From JAFGOG01 sp034429215 (GTDB lineage Bacteria; Chloroflexota; Anaerolineae; JAAYZQ01), in the NCBI GenBank assembly GCA_034429215.1, contig DAOUGI010000094.1, positions 1-64,000 on the forward strand: DNA of 64,000 nucleotides, read 5' to 3'. Every line of letters starts with the position of its first letter. Position 1 is the stretch's first letter. Shown piece by piece: positions 1 to 8,608 of the stretch. Below the pieces are notes generated by a model that was not told the origin of the DNA, did no database searches, and saw only the letters and a list, made by a program, of their open reading frames with translations. Both the position numbers and the translations under genes were made by a program.

Positions 1-39
1 CCCTCTCCCCCTGGGGGAGAGGGCTGGGGTGAGGGGGAA
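1..39. repeat. REP-like palindromic repeat, copy 1
   Basis: The first 23 bases form an inverted repeat (CCCTCTCCCC / GGGGGAGAGGG), followed by a G-rich tail (GGTGAGGGGGA). A near-identical copy lies at 43483-43520 inside nuoL. Similar GC-rich palindromes are dispersed in many bacterial genomes. The left border is cut by the window edge, so the full unit may be longer. Confidence 0.7.
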
Positions 40-110
40 ATGCCACCTTGCAAGCGCTTACCCAGAATCCTGAAACACACCCGTTTGTCCCTTTGCCCCG
101 AGCTGGATCT

Positions 111-138
111 TTTGTTTTTCCACCGCATATGGTAGAAT
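111..138 (+). promoter_or_regulatory. Putative sigma70-type promoter of the flavodoxin gene
   Basis: The -10 box TAGAAT (133-138) is preceded by TGG, giving an extended -10. The -35 is weak (TTTGTT at 111-116, 16-bp spacer). A strong Shine-Dalgarno GGGAGGG (153-159) follows, five bases before the ATG at 165. Confidence 0.45.
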
Positions 139-164
139 AGGCGCACCGAAATGGGAGGGATGTT

Positions 165-593
165 ATGACAGCGCTAGTCGTCTATGATTCAACCTATGGC
201 AACACAGAAAAGGTCGCCCAGGCCATTGGCCAAGCCGTCGCCGGAAAAGTGCGCCGTGTGGGCCAAGTGAGCCCTTCCGACCTGAAAGAGTTCGACCTTG
301 TCATCATCGGCTCTCCGACCATGGGCGGCAGGCCGACCGAGGCGATTCAAGCCTTACTCAAGGCCGTGGGGCCTGCTCTCAAAGGCGCCAACGTCGCTGC
401 GTTCGACACTCGGCTCACCTCGAAATGGGTCCGCATCTTTGGCTACGCCGCTCCCAGGATCGCCGGCAGCCTGAAAGAGATGGGCGCAGCCCTCTTGGGA
501 TCGCCTGAAGGATTTTTCGTTCTGGGCAAAGAAGGCCCGCTCAAAGAGGGCGAGCTTGAGCGCGCCGCCGCGTGGGCGAAAGGGATCAGATAG
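165..593 (+). CDS. Flavodoxin domain protein
   Basis: A 142-residue single-domain protein of flavodoxin size. The FMN phosphate-binding loop is visible at residues 7-14 (YDSTYGNT), and a second flavin loop (GSPTMGG) lies at about 49-55. Such proteins carry electrons through a non-covalent FMN in the cytoplasm, or bind FMN in oxidases of the FprA type, but no partner domain is fused here. The start is supported by GGGAGGG five bases upstream. The next gene starts 15 bases after the stop, so the two may be cotranscribed, although no functional link is obvious. The family is clear; the redox partner cannot be told. Confidence 0.85.
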   Translation: MTALVVYDSTYGNTEKVAQAIGQAVAGKVRRVGQVSPSDLKEFDLVIIGSPTMGGRPTEAIQALLKAVGPALKGANVAAFDTRLTSKWVRIFGYAAPRIAGSLKEMGAALLGSPEGFFVLGKEGPLKEGELERAAAWAKGIR

Positions 594-608
594 CAAGAGC
601 AAGATCTG

Positions 609-2201
609 GTGAAAAAGCGCGGCAGGGGTTGTTCCATTGCTGTTGTTCTGCTGGCCGCCATGGCGGGGGTGCTGTGCGGGGCGGTGTTGCTGATCGGGCC
701 GTTCGGCACGGCTACGCCCAAGGGTTCCATCCGCAACGGGCTGCTATACCCGCTTGTGCCCGAGCGCGACCGATCGATCCGGTCCCACCCTCCCGATTTC
801 TCGGCGCCCACCGACCACGTGCCGGTTCCCCAGCATCCGTTTATGGCCGCCAACGCCGGCAATAACATGCACAACGACGCCTACATGAGCGACACGTACG
901 AGGCCCCCGGCCCGCTTGGCACAAGCCCTCAGGTGAGGTCCAGAACCCAGGGGTTTGGCGGATACGGCACGGTGGCCGTCGACCACACGGGCCGGCTGGT
1001 GGGTGTCTATAGCAATGGCCGGGGGTTCCAGCTCGAGCTGATGGATCCCTATACCCTGGAAGAGCTGGCCGCCTTCGATCTGCCGCCAAGGCCCTGGTAC
1101 TTTTTGTTGCAGGGGGTCATGCCCTGGGAGTATATCGGAGCCGGGATGTACTTTTATCTGGACAACCTGGACCGCGCTGTGGTGCCGACCACCGCCAACA
1201 CCATTCAGGTCATCCAGGTGCCCGATCTCGAGCACCGCGCCGGGTTCGAGCTGGTGCGGGAATATGACCTGTCCGGCCACGTCGTCCCGATGGCCTGGCC
1301 CAAACAGGACAGCGTGGCCTGGGTGCTGCCCGACTGGGGTGGTGAGTACTATTGGTACGCGACGACCGGGGGGATGGTTGGCACGATCGACGTCGATACA
1401 GGCGAGGTCCATGCACAACGGTTGGAAGCGGAGATCGTCGAGAATTCTTTCGCGGTGGCCGAGGATGGGGTCTATATCATCAGTGACCGCGCCCTGTACC
1501 GGTTTACCCAGGACGGGACCGGGCAGATCGTAACCGAGTGGCGCGCCGAATACGACCGAGGTCCGGCAAAGAAGCCTGGGCTGATCACCCGTGGCTCGGG
1601 GACCTCGGTGACACTGCTGGGACGGGCGCCGGGATTTGTGGCCGTCACGGACAATGCCGAGCCGAGGATCCACCTGCTGTTCGTGAGCCGTGCCGACGGC
1701 GCCGTCGTGTGCAGCGCGCCGATCCTGCCCGAAGAAAAGAGCGCCACAGACATAACTGTCATAGGCTTTGAGCATGCCGGGCCGGATGGCAAGAGCACAG
1801 GGATCTATTCGGCGATTGTGGAGAATAACTGGGGTCACAACATCTTTCCTTTTGCCAACCCCGAACCGGGCATCGTCCGCGTGGACCTCACCCAGCAGGC
1901 AGACGGCCCTTTTCGCTGCGAGCAAGTCTGGTCCAGCGCTGAGAAAAACCTGGGCGTGTTCAAACTATCCCTGGGGAACGGCCTGGTGTACCTCTATGGC
2001 GGGGAGGGCTCGCCCCTGAATTCGAGATGGTACTTGACCGCGCTCGACGTGGCGACAGGCGAGACCGTGTACAAACAGATGGTGGGCACCGGGCTGGGAT
2101 ACAACAACTGGGCCGGTTCTATCTTTCTTCATCCAGACGGTGGCATCGCCTACTCCACGACCATCTTTGGCCTGGTGATGATGCAGGACACCGTCCCATA
2201 G
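609..2201 (+). CDS. Membrane-anchored extracellular protein, probable beta-propeller
   Basis: 530 residues from a GTG start. Residues 1-8 are basic (MKKRGRGC) and about 9-30 are hydrophobic, giving a signal anchor or uncleaved signal peptide; the rest is polar and rich in Gly, Asp, Trp and Tyr. Blade-like stretches ending in acidic/aromatic turns (for example DVDTGEV, and DVATGET near the C-terminus) recall PQQ/WD-like propellers, but I cannot assign a family. It is followed eight bases later by a sulfotransferase, so it could be a surface protein working with sulfated cell-surface material; that is speculation. No catalytic motif was recognised. Confidence 0.6.
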   Translation: MKKRGRGCSIAVVLLAAMAGVLCGAVLLIGPFGTATPKGSIRNGLLYPLVPERDRSIRSHPPDFSAPTDHVPVPQHPFMAANAGNNMHNDAYMSDTYEAPGPLGTSPQVRSRTQGFGGYGTVAVDHTGRLVGVYSNGRGFQLELMDPYTLEELAAFDLPPRPWYFLLQGVMPWEYIGAGMYFYLDNLDRAVVPTTANTIQVIQVPDLEHRAGFELVREYDLSGHVVPMAWPKQDSVAWVLPDWGGEYYWYATTGGMVGTIDVDTGEVHAQRLEAEIVENSFAVAEDGVYIISDRALYRFTQDGTGQIVTEWRAEYDRGPAKKPGLITRGSGTSVTLLGRAPGFVAVTDNAEPRIHLLFVSRADGAVVCSAPILPEEKSATDITVIGFEHAGPDGKSTGIYSAIVENNWGHNIFPFANPEPGIVRVDLTQQADGPFRCEQVWSSAEKNLGVFKLSLGNGLVYLYGGEGSPLNSRWYLTALDVATGETVYKQMVGTGLGYNNWAGSIFLHPDGGIAYSTTIFGLVMMQDTVP

Positions 2202-2211
2202 ACAGAACTTG

Positions 2212-3333
2212 ATGGACAACAACAACCGAGTCTCCCCATTCGAACACCCCACGGCCCTGGGATCGTTCCGCACCTGGCTCAAGCTACTGCGAGACAGCGG
2301 CGGCATCGACCGTGAATTCCTCATCCGAGTGCTGTTCCTGAGTGCAACGACCCTTCTCACAAGCCCGCTCAGGCTCTACGAACGACTGCGCTTTGATAGA
2401 GCCGTGCGCAACGCGGCCGTGCACCCGGCCCCCATATTCATCGTCGGCCACTGGCGAACCGGGACGACCCACCTGCACAACCTCCTGTGCCGCGACCGCA
2501 ACCTGGGTTATGTCTCCACGTTCCAGGCGCTCGCACCCGGCTTTTGCCTGTCCACTGAGAGAACTCTGAAGCCGCTGGTGGCCAGGGTTCTGGGCAAATC
2601 CCATCCCACCCGGCTGATAGACAACATTCCGCTGCTGATCGACGGGCCGCAGGAGGAAGAGTTTGCCCTCAGCAACCTGTCGCCCCATTCCTGGATGCAC
2701 CTGTACACCTTTCCGCGGCGCGCTTCCTACTTTTTTGACCGGTATGCGCTTTCCAGCGACCTGCCGGCCGAAAGCGCCGCCGAGTGGGCCGAAACCTACT
2801 TGACCTTTCTGCGCAAGGCCTCGCTGCAGGCGGGCGGCAAACGGCTGGTACTCAAGAACCCGGCAAATGGCGGGCGGATCAGGCTGCTGCTCGAGATGTT
2901 CCCCGAGGCCAGGTTCATCCACATGGTCCGCAATCCATACGACCTGTTCCCGTCCATCATGTGGGTCTATCGCACCGTACTGCTCCAATCCCAGGTACAG
3001 CAGATCGACCAGGCCCAGGTCGAGGCCCACGTCTTGCAGTCGAGCGCCAGACTGCGGCGGAAATTCCTGGCCGACAGGGCACTCATCCCAGCCGGGCACC
3101 TAGTCGAAGTGCGGTTTGAAGAATTGGAACGGGCGCCGCTGGAACAGGTGCGCCAAGTGTACAACGGCTTGGGCCTGCCGGGCCTGGCCGAGGCAGAGCC
3201 GGCCATCCGCGCTTATATTGCTTCGATCCAGGGCTATCAAAAGAACCGGTACGAGCCGAACGGTGAGGTCGTCGACAAAGTAAACCGGCACTGGGACTTT
3301 TTGTTTGACGAGTGGGGCTATACCCGCCGCTAG
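2212..3333 (+). CDS. Sulfotransferase family protein
   Basis: Transfers a sulfuryl group from PAPS to an unknown acceptor. The 5'-phosphosulfate loop is seen at residues 79-89 (GHWRTGTTHLH) and the 3'-phosphate region at 234-247 (RFIHMVRNPYDLFP), both in the order typical of Sulfotransfer_3 type enzymes. The protein is 373 residues if started at ATG 2212; a TTG one codon upstream (2209) is the alternative. The stop overlaps the stop of the convergent gene at 3330 by a few bases. The acceptor could be a lipid, glycan or protein. No PAPS synthesis genes lie nearby. Confidence 0.85.
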   Translation: MDNNNRVSPFEHPTALGSFRTWLKLLRDSGGIDREFLIRVLFLSATTLLTSPLRLYERLRFDRAVRNAAVHPAPIFIVGHWRTGTTHLHNLLCRDRNLGYVSTFQALAPGFCLSTERTLKPLVARVLGKSHPTRLIDNIPLLIDGPQEEEFALSNLSPHSWMHLYTFPRRASYFFDRYALSSDLPAESAAEWAETYLTFLRKASLQAGGKRLVLKNPANGGRIRLLLEMFPEARFIHMVRNPYDLFPSIMWVYRTVLLQSQVQQIDQAQVEAHVLQSSARLRRKFLADRALIPAGHLVEVRFEELERAPLEQVRQVYNGLGLPGLAEAEPAIRAYIASIQGYQKNRYEPNGEVVDKVNRHWDFLFDEWGYTRR

Positions 3334-3659
3334 TGGTATCGCTCCTCGCAATAGTCGGCGCCCTTGCCTTTGTCCAGGCATTCCTGCAACGCGGCGCGCG
3401 TGGCCTCCTCTTTGCAGTCGATCGAGCTTTTGTCATCAGCCAGGCAGTCGGCGTACTTTTGGGCATACTTGAGCCAGTCTAGGCCGTCTTCTCCCATTTG
3501 CTTGGCATACGGCTCCAGCTCCTCTTTGGCCCGCTTTAAAAACTCGGCGGCCTCTTTCCCCTTGTCGATTACACCCGGCGCCGATCCGGATATGTCGCAC
3601 ATCACTGTAGAAAAGAGGATGAGACACGCAACCATCAGAATGTATAGCTTTTTTCTCAT
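3330..3659 (-). CDS. Small secreted protein with twin CX9C motif
   Basis: 109 residues. Residues 1-23 form a signal-type sequence (MRKKLYILMVACLILFSTVM, then Cys21); the lipobox is poor because Met precedes the cysteine, so lipidation is doubtful. The C-terminal 40 residues contain four cysteines spaced CX9C-X11-CX9C within a helical, charged region (ADC...IDC...QEC...DYC). This spacing matches the twin CX9C helical hairpin otherwise typical of mitochondrial intermembrane-space proteins. I know of no named bacterial family. A ribosome-binding site (AGGAGGTG) precedes the ATG. It follows prolyl oligopeptidase on the same strand after a 25-base gap. Confidence 0.65.
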   Translation of the reverse strand: MRKKLYILMVACLILFSTVMCDISGSAPGVIDKGKEAAEFLKRAKEELEPYAKQMGEDGLDWLKYAQKYADCLADDKSSIDCKEEATRAALQECLDKGKGADYCEERYH

Positions 3660-3684
3660 CTAGACACCTCCTTAGCTCAAGGGA

Positions 3685-5760
3685 TCACCGGTATTCGATC
3701 CCCAGCACCTCAGTCAGGAAAGCATATACGTCGGTCGCCTCCTCAATGAGGATGGCCGTGGGCTTGCCCAGCCCATGCCCGGCCTTGGTCTGGATCCGGA
3801 TCAAGGCCGGCGCCTCGCCCGCCTGTGCGGCCTGCAGCGCCGCGGCGAACTTGAACGAGTGACCCGGAACTACGCGGTCGTCGTGATCGCCGGTGACTAT
3901 CAGCGTGGCCGGATAGCGGGTGCCGGGATTGAGGTTGTGCAACGGCGAGTAGCGGTAGAGCGTCCGGAACTGCTCCGGATCGTCGGCCGATCCATAGTCG
4001 CTGATCCACGCCCAGCCGATCGTGAATTTGTGAAAACGGAGCATGTCCATCACCCCCACGGAAGGCACGGCCGCGCCGAACAGCTCCGGCCGCTGGGTCA
4101 GGCAGGCGCCCACCAGCAGCCCTCCGTTCGAGCCCCCCATGATCGCCAGCTTGGCCGCGGAAGTGACCTTCTCGGCGATCAGGTATTCCGCACAGGCGAT
4201 AAAATCGTCGAACACATTCTGCTTCTTGTCCAGCATTCCCGCTCTGTGCCATTCCTCCCCATATTCGCTGCCGCCCCGCAGATTGGCCGACGCAAACACG
4301 CCGCCCATCTCCAGCCAGATCAGCCGGCTGACCACAAACGACGGCACGCTGGCAATATTGAACCCCCCATAGCCGTACAACAGGGTCGGGTTCTGCCCGT
4401 TGAGCTTCAGGTCGCGCCGGTGGGTGAGAAACATGGGAACGCGCGTCCCATCCCGACTGGTGACAAACACCTGCCGGGTGGCGTACCGGCTGGCGTCAAA
4501 CTTGATCGGCGGTGCAAACACCAGCTCACTCTGCCCTCGGTTAAAGTCGTACCGATAGATCGTCACCGGATATAGGAACGACGCAAAGCCGTAGAACATC
4601 TCGTCATCGCTGCGCCGGCCCGTCAGATTAAGAAATTGACCTGTGCTCGAGATCGACCCCAACGTCGGCAGAGCGATGTCGGCCAACAGACTGCCCTGCC
4701 GGTCGAACCGCTTGAGCAGGCAATATCCGTCGTGCAGATAGAGAGCCACGAACTCGTCGTGAACCATCGTCACGAACTCGAGGGTGTCTGCTCCTTCGGG
4801 AACGATCGTGCACCAGGTCGCTTTGTCGGGCCGGTTGGTGTCGACGGCGATCAGCCGGCCGCGGGGCGCGTCAAAATCGGTGCGGAAATAGAACAGCGGG
4901 CCGTCGTTGCCGACGAAATGATAGGCCGCCTCCAGCTCAGGGATCAGCTCCACCACCGGCTCGGCGGGCTGTAGCTCCTGGTAGAACAACCGGTTGCGCA
5001 CGTCGGTGCCCTGCCACACGGTCAGGATCAGGTACTGTCCGTCTTCACTCACCCCGGCAGAAAAGCCCCACTCTTTCTGGTCGGGGCGGTCGTACACCAG
5101 CCTATCCTCAGCCTGTAGCTCGCCCAGACGATGGAAATAAAGCTTTTGGTAATAATTCACCCCGGTATAGTCTTGTCCGGGAACAGGGGCATCGTAGCGG
5201 GCATAATAGAACCCAGAGCCGTCTTTGCGCCACGCCGCACCCGAGAACTTGCTCCACTCGATCAGGTCGGGCAGATCCTGGCCTGTGCTCACCTCACGCA
5301 CCCGCCACACCCGCCAGTCAGAGCCGCTGGCACTGGTGGCATAAGCCAGCCACCGCCCATCGTCGCTCAGGGACCAATCCGTCAGTGCCACAGTGCCGTC
5401 TGCCGACAGGCCATTGGGGTCCAGCAGGACCCGTCCCTCGCCGTCTGGCGCATCCATCACGTACAGCACATCCTGATTTTGCAGGCCGGTGTTGCGGAGC
5501 TGAAAATAGCGCCCGCCACGCTCGACGGGCGCCGACGCCTTGGCATAATCCCACAGCTCGGACAGGCGGCGGCGGATCCCGTCACGCGCCGCGATACGAG
5601 CCAGAAAACCGAATGTTAGCGTATTCTGCGCCTCGATCCAGTCTCTGGTCTGCGGCGAGTCTGTCTCCTCAAGCCAGCGATAGGGATCGGCCACCACAGT
5701 ACCGTGATAGTTGTCGATCTGATCGACGACACGGGTGTGGGGATAAACGAGTTTGGTCAT
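3685..5760 (-). CDS. Prolyl oligopeptidase family serine peptidase (S9A)
   Basis: 691 residues, the usual length of family S9A, which cleaves after proline in short peptides. An N-terminal beta-propeller (about 75-430) precedes an alpha/beta-hydrolase domain. The nucleophile Ser is in GGSNGG (about residue 544), the Asp in GDHDDRVV (about 628) and the His in AGHGLGK (about 662), so the triad is complete. There is no signal peptide, so a cytoplasmic enzyme is expected. It follows the histidine kinase gene by 28 bases on the same strand and may be cotranscribed with it. Confidence 0.93.
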   Translation of the reverse strand: MTKLVYPHTRVVDQIDNYHGTVVADPYRWLEETDSPQTRDWIEAQNTLTFGFLARIAARDGIRRRLSELWDYAKASAPVERGGRYFQLRNTGLQNQDVLYVMDAPDGEGRVLLDPNGLSADGTVALTDWSLSDDGRWLAYATSASGSDWRVWRVREVSTGQDLPDLIEWSKFSGAAWRKDGSGFYYARYDAPVPGQDYTGVNYYQKLYFHRLGELQAEDRLVYDRPDQKEWGFSAGVSEDGQYLILTVWQGTDVRNRLFYQELQPAEPVVELIPELEAAYHFVGNDGPLFYFRTDFDAPRGRLIAVDTNRPDKATWCTIVPEGADTLEFVTMVHDEFVALYLHDGYCLLKRFDRQGSLLADIALPTLGSISSTGQFLNLTGRRSDDEMFYGFASFLYPVTIYRYDFNRGQSELVFAPPIKFDASRYATRQVFVTSRDGTRVPMFLTHRRDLKLNGQNPTLLYGYGGFNIASVPSFVVSRLIWLEMGGVFASANLRGGSEYGEEWHRAGMLDKKQNVFDDFIACAEYLIAEKVTSAAKLAIMGGSNGGLLVGACLTQRPELFGAAVPSVGVMDMLRFHKFTIGWAWISDYGSADDPEQFRTLYRYSPLHNLNPGTRYPATLIVTGDHDDRVVPGHSFKFAAALQAAQAGEAPALIRIQTKAGHGLGKPTAILIEEATDVYAFLTEVLGIEYR

Positions 5761-5788
5761 ATGAGGTTGACCTCCGAAAAAGAGACCG

Positions 5789-6994
5789 CTAATCTTCCGG
5801 CGCCCCCGGCAGGGTAAAGCTGAACGTGGAGCCGTTCATGCCGTCGCTGTCGACGCTCACCCGGCCGCCCAGTTTTTCCACGATGCGGTGCACAATCGAC
5901 AGCCCCAATCCGTAACCGCTGGCTCGAGCCTGGTGCAGTTGGGTAAAGGGGATGAATAGCCTGCCACACTCCTCCGCCGTCAGGCCACGGCCGTTGTCAT
6001 GCACCCAAAAGCGCACCTGGCCGTCAGGTTGGACTTTTGCCCCCAGCTCCAGCCGTGGCGGCCGGCCGCCATATTTAAGGGCATTGCTGAGATAATTGAC
6101 CCACACCTCTTCGACCCACGGACCGTGGCCCAGCGCAGATGGCCAGGCAGCAGGCAGATGGATCTCGGCCTTGTGGTCTTGTGCCACTTCAGCCAGGCGC
6201 TGCCAGGCCTCGGCGACGATGCAGGCCATATTCAACGGTTCCGCCTCCACCTCGCCTCTGCGCACCTGGGCCAACAACAACAGCTCTTCCGTGATCCGGC
6301 TGGCCTTGAGGCCATGCTGGACGATAGCCCGGAGATACTTTTGCTGCTCCGCCAGGGGCACAGCCTCACTCTCGTCGGCCAATAACTCGGCCATGCCAAC
6401 GATGAACGCCAGCGGGCTCTGCAGATCGTGGGCTACAGTCCGGGTAAAGGCATCGAGATCGTCTTTTTGCTCCTGAAGCTCGGTGTTGGACCGGCGCAGC
6501 GCCTCCTCCACCTCCTTGTGGCGGGTGATATCGCGCAGCACACCGATAAAACCCCTGGGGTTGCCTTCGGCGTCTGTGACCAGCGAGGTGTACAGCTCAG
6601 CCGGAAAACGGCTGCCGTCCTTCCTGAGCACGGTGTACTCGATGCTCTTGAGCAGCGCGCCCTGCAGGACCTTTGGCGCATTCTCCACGGCGCGTTGGCG
6701 GTCCTCAGGCGCAATGAATTCAAAGCTATTTCTACCCACCAGATCTTCAGGGCTATCGCAGCCGTTCTGCAGTGCCGCCTGCTGGTTGCAGAAGATGATT
6801 TTGCCGTCCAAATCGGTCAAAGTGATGGCGTCGGGGGAGATTTCGACGAGGGTGCGATACAATTCCTCGCTTTCCCGCAGCGCCTCCTCCATCCGCTTGC
6901 GCTCGGCCTCCCGCGCCTCCAGGTCGGCGACACGGCGGCGCAGAGCGGCAAGCTCACTGTCCAGTTGATCTGAGGTCGTATTCTCGTCGCGCAT
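5789..6994 (-). CDS. PAS-domain sensor histidine kinase (cytoplasmic)
   Basis: 401 residues with an N-terminal coiled coil (about 10-45), one PAS domain with a PAC tail (about 40-160), a HisKA domain with phospho-acceptor His189 in AHDLQSP, and a HATPase domain with N-box (NYLSNALKYGG, about 300-310), DNGRG (333-337) and GYGLGLSI (360-367). There is no transmembrane segment, so it senses a cytoplasmic or diffusible signal. No response regulator lies next to it, making it an orphan kinase. It sits 9 bases after the Sir2 gene in a minus-strand run. Confidence 0.92.
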   Translation of the reverse strand: MRDENTTSDQLDSELAALRRRVADLEAREAERKRMEEALRESEELYRTLVEISPDAITLTDLDGKIIFCNQQAALQNGCDSPEDLVGRNSFEFIAPEDRQRAVENAPKVLQGALLKSIEYTVLRKDGSRFPAELYTSLVTDAEGNPRGFIGVLRDITRHKEVEEALRRSNTELQEQKDDLDAFTRTVAHDLQSPLAFIVGMAELLADESEAVPLAEQQKYLRAIVQHGLKASRITEELLLLAQVRRGEVEAEPLNMACIVAEAWQRLAEVAQDHKAEIHLPAAWPSALGHGPWVEEVWVNYLSNALKYGGRPPRLELGAKVQPDGQVRFWVHDNGRGLTAEECGRLFIPFTQLHQARASGYGLGLSIVHRIVEKLGGRVSVDSDGMNGSTFSFTLPGAPED

Positions 6995-7003
6995 CTTGCC
7001 TTC

Positions 7004-7759
7004 CTAGCCAGACAACAGCCCAACAATGCGAGGCAGCACCTCGGCCACGTCGCCGTGGATGACCAAATCGGCACGCAGGTCAAAGTCAGTAGGATCGAGA
7101 TTGACGATAATCGCCCTGGCCCCATTCTCCGCAGCCAAGAAGGGGAGATCGGCCGCAGGCACCACGTGGAGGGAAGAGCCGGCCACCAGCAGCAGGTCAC
7201 AGCGCCGCACTTCGGCGATCGCCTGGTTCAGCACACGGACCGGCAGCTGCTCGCCGAATAGAATGGCGTCGGGCTTGAACGCGCCGCCGCATTCGCAGGT
7301 GGGCGCCTCGCCGGTCGCCAGGAACCGGGCAACCAAAGAATTGGCCGGCACCTGTTTGTAGCAGCGGATGCAGGTAGCCTGGCGCATGTGGCCATGCACC
7401 TCCAGCACCCGCCGGGAACCGGCTCTCTGATGCAGTCCGTCGATATTCTGAGTAATGATCGCCCGTATCAATTCCTGTTGCTCCAATTGAGCTAGGGCCA
7501 GATGGGCTGAATTTGGCTGGGCATACAGGATCAGCTCGGCGAGCGGGCGGAGCCAGTTGTAAAAGACCTGGGGATTGGTGCGAAAAGAGGTGATCGAAGC
7601 CACCACCATCGGGTTGTCTTTTTCCCACAGGCCCGACTGAGGGCTACGAAAGTCGGGGATGCCGGACGGGGTGCTGACCCCGGCGCCGGTCAGCGCTACC
7701 GCATAGCGCGCGTGGCAGATCAGCTCGGCGGCGTGCTCGATTTGGCTTTCGAGGCTCAT
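7004..7759 (-). CDS. Sir2 family NAD-dependent protein deacylase
   Basis: 251 residues. NAD-binding motifs LTGAGVSTPSGIPDFR (23-38) and TQNIDGLHQRAG (103-114) are present, with catalytic His122 in VHGH and a zinc site of four cysteines (C130, C133, C155, C157). It removes acyl groups from lysines using NAD+, giving nicotinamide and O-acyl-ADP-ribose. The Tyr/Arg pair of class III desuccinylases is not obvious, so acyl preference is open. It starts 14 bases after the end of endonuclease V and is probably cotranscribed with it. Confidence 0.93.
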   Translation of the reverse strand: MSLESQIEHAAELICHARYAVALTGAGVSTPSGIPDFRSPQSGLWEKDNPMVVASITSFRTNPQVFYNWLRPLAELILYAQPNSAHLALAQLEQQELIRAIITQNIDGLHQRAGSRRVLEVHGHMRQATCIRCYKQVPANSLVARFLATGEAPTCECGGAFKPDAILFGEQLPVRVLNQAIAEVRRCDLLLVAGSSLHVVPAADLPFLAAENGARAIIVNLDPTDFDLRADLVIHGDVAEVLPRIVGLLSG

Positions 7760-7773
7760 GAATATCCCGTCCT

Positions 7774-8490
7774 TTAGAAAAGCGGCAACTGACCCTTACC
7801 GGGTTTGATAGGTAGGCTCGCCTGGCTGGCAACCTCGTGAGCGAGACGGGTTGGCTCGGGCAGGCGGTAGCCCTTGACACAGCGCAGGACCAGGTCACGG
7901 GCAGTATCGATGTCTACCCGGTGGCCGACCGACACATACAACGGTTGGGCGCCGGCCTTGGTACGGACCACCGCGCCGATAACCTCCCCACCAGCCCCCT
8001 TGTTAGAATAAAGGTAGACCCAGTCGCCCATTGCCTTGCCAGGCGCATCATGAGAACCGATGAGACGGGACTTGGCACAGCCGATGCTGAGGCTATCGAG
8101 GATGACCCCCAGGTGAGCGGCCAGGCCCAGGCGGCGGGGATGGGCGATGCCCTGTGCGTCGAACAGGAACAGATCCGGCCAGGTCGTGAGCTTGTCCAGA
8201 GCAGCAAGCACCGCCGGTCCCTCGCGAAAGGCCAGCAGGCCCGGCCGATAAGGGAAGGTAACGGGCGCCTCACCCAGGCTGAAATCCAGCGGTTCGAGGT
8301 CGGGGAAGCTGAGCACGACGGCCGCTGCTCGCGCCACGTCGTTCTGAAAGCCAACGTCAACCCCTGCCACCGTCTTGATGGCGCTTCGCTTGCCTTTGAA
8401 GCGGGCGACCACTTGTCCTGCCAGCCTGGCCTGAAGGGTTTCGGCCTCTTTGACTGGCAAGTCCCATGGATGAGAAACTGCCAGTTTCAC
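7774..8490 (-). CDS. nfi: Endonuclease V (deoxyinosine 3' endonuclease)
   Basis: 238 residues. Nicks DNA one nucleotide 3' of deoxyinosine in repair of deaminated adenine. Active-site acids are visible: Asp45 in AGVDVGF, Glu90 in AFREGP and Asp111 in FDAQGIAHPRR. The PYRPG wedge motif (about 80-84) corresponds to the strand-separating PYIP of the family. The start is GTG at 8490. It is first in the run nfi-sir2-kinase-peptidase, with its own promoter at 8521-8549 back to back with that of the divergent lipid operon. Confidence 0.93.
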   Translation of the reverse strand: MKLAVSHPWDLPVKEAETLQARLAGQVVARFKGKRSAIKTVAGVDVGFQNDVARAAAVVLSFPDLEPLDFSLGEAPVTFPYRPGLLAFREGPAVLAALDKLTTWPDLFLFDAQGIAHPRRLGLAAHLGVILDSLSIGCAKSRLIGSHDAPGKAMGDWVYLYSNKGAGGEVIGAVVRTKAGAQPLYVSVGHRVDIDTARDLVLRCVKGYRLPEPTRLAHEVASQASLPIKPGKGQLPLF

Positions 8491-8520
8491 TGATACTGAC
8501 CCCCGATTATCGCTGTCACT

Positions 8521-8549
8521 ACTCTAACACAAAACCTGCCCTTTGGCAA
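8521..8549 (-). promoter_or_regulatory. Promoter of nfi-sir2 operon
   Basis: On the minus strand the -35 TTGCCA (8544-8549) and the -10 TAGAGT (8521-8526) are separated by exactly 17 bases, with TGT just before the -10 (extended -10). Its -35 lies two bases from the -35 of the divergent promoter. Confidence 0.7.
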
Positions 8550-8551
8550 GC

Positions 8552-8580
8552 TTGACAGAGGTAAGCATTTCGGGTAAGAT
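8552..8580 (+). promoter_or_regulatory. Promoter of the acyltransferase-mannosyltransferase operon
   Basis: Consensus -35 TTGACA (8552-8557), 17-base spacer, -10 TAAGAT (8575-8580). A purine-rich ribosome-binding site (GGGAAGAGG, 8592-8600) lies before the TTG start at 8609. Confidence 0.7.
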
Positions 8581-8608
8581 TCTTGACTGAAGGGAAGAGG
8601 ACACAGGA

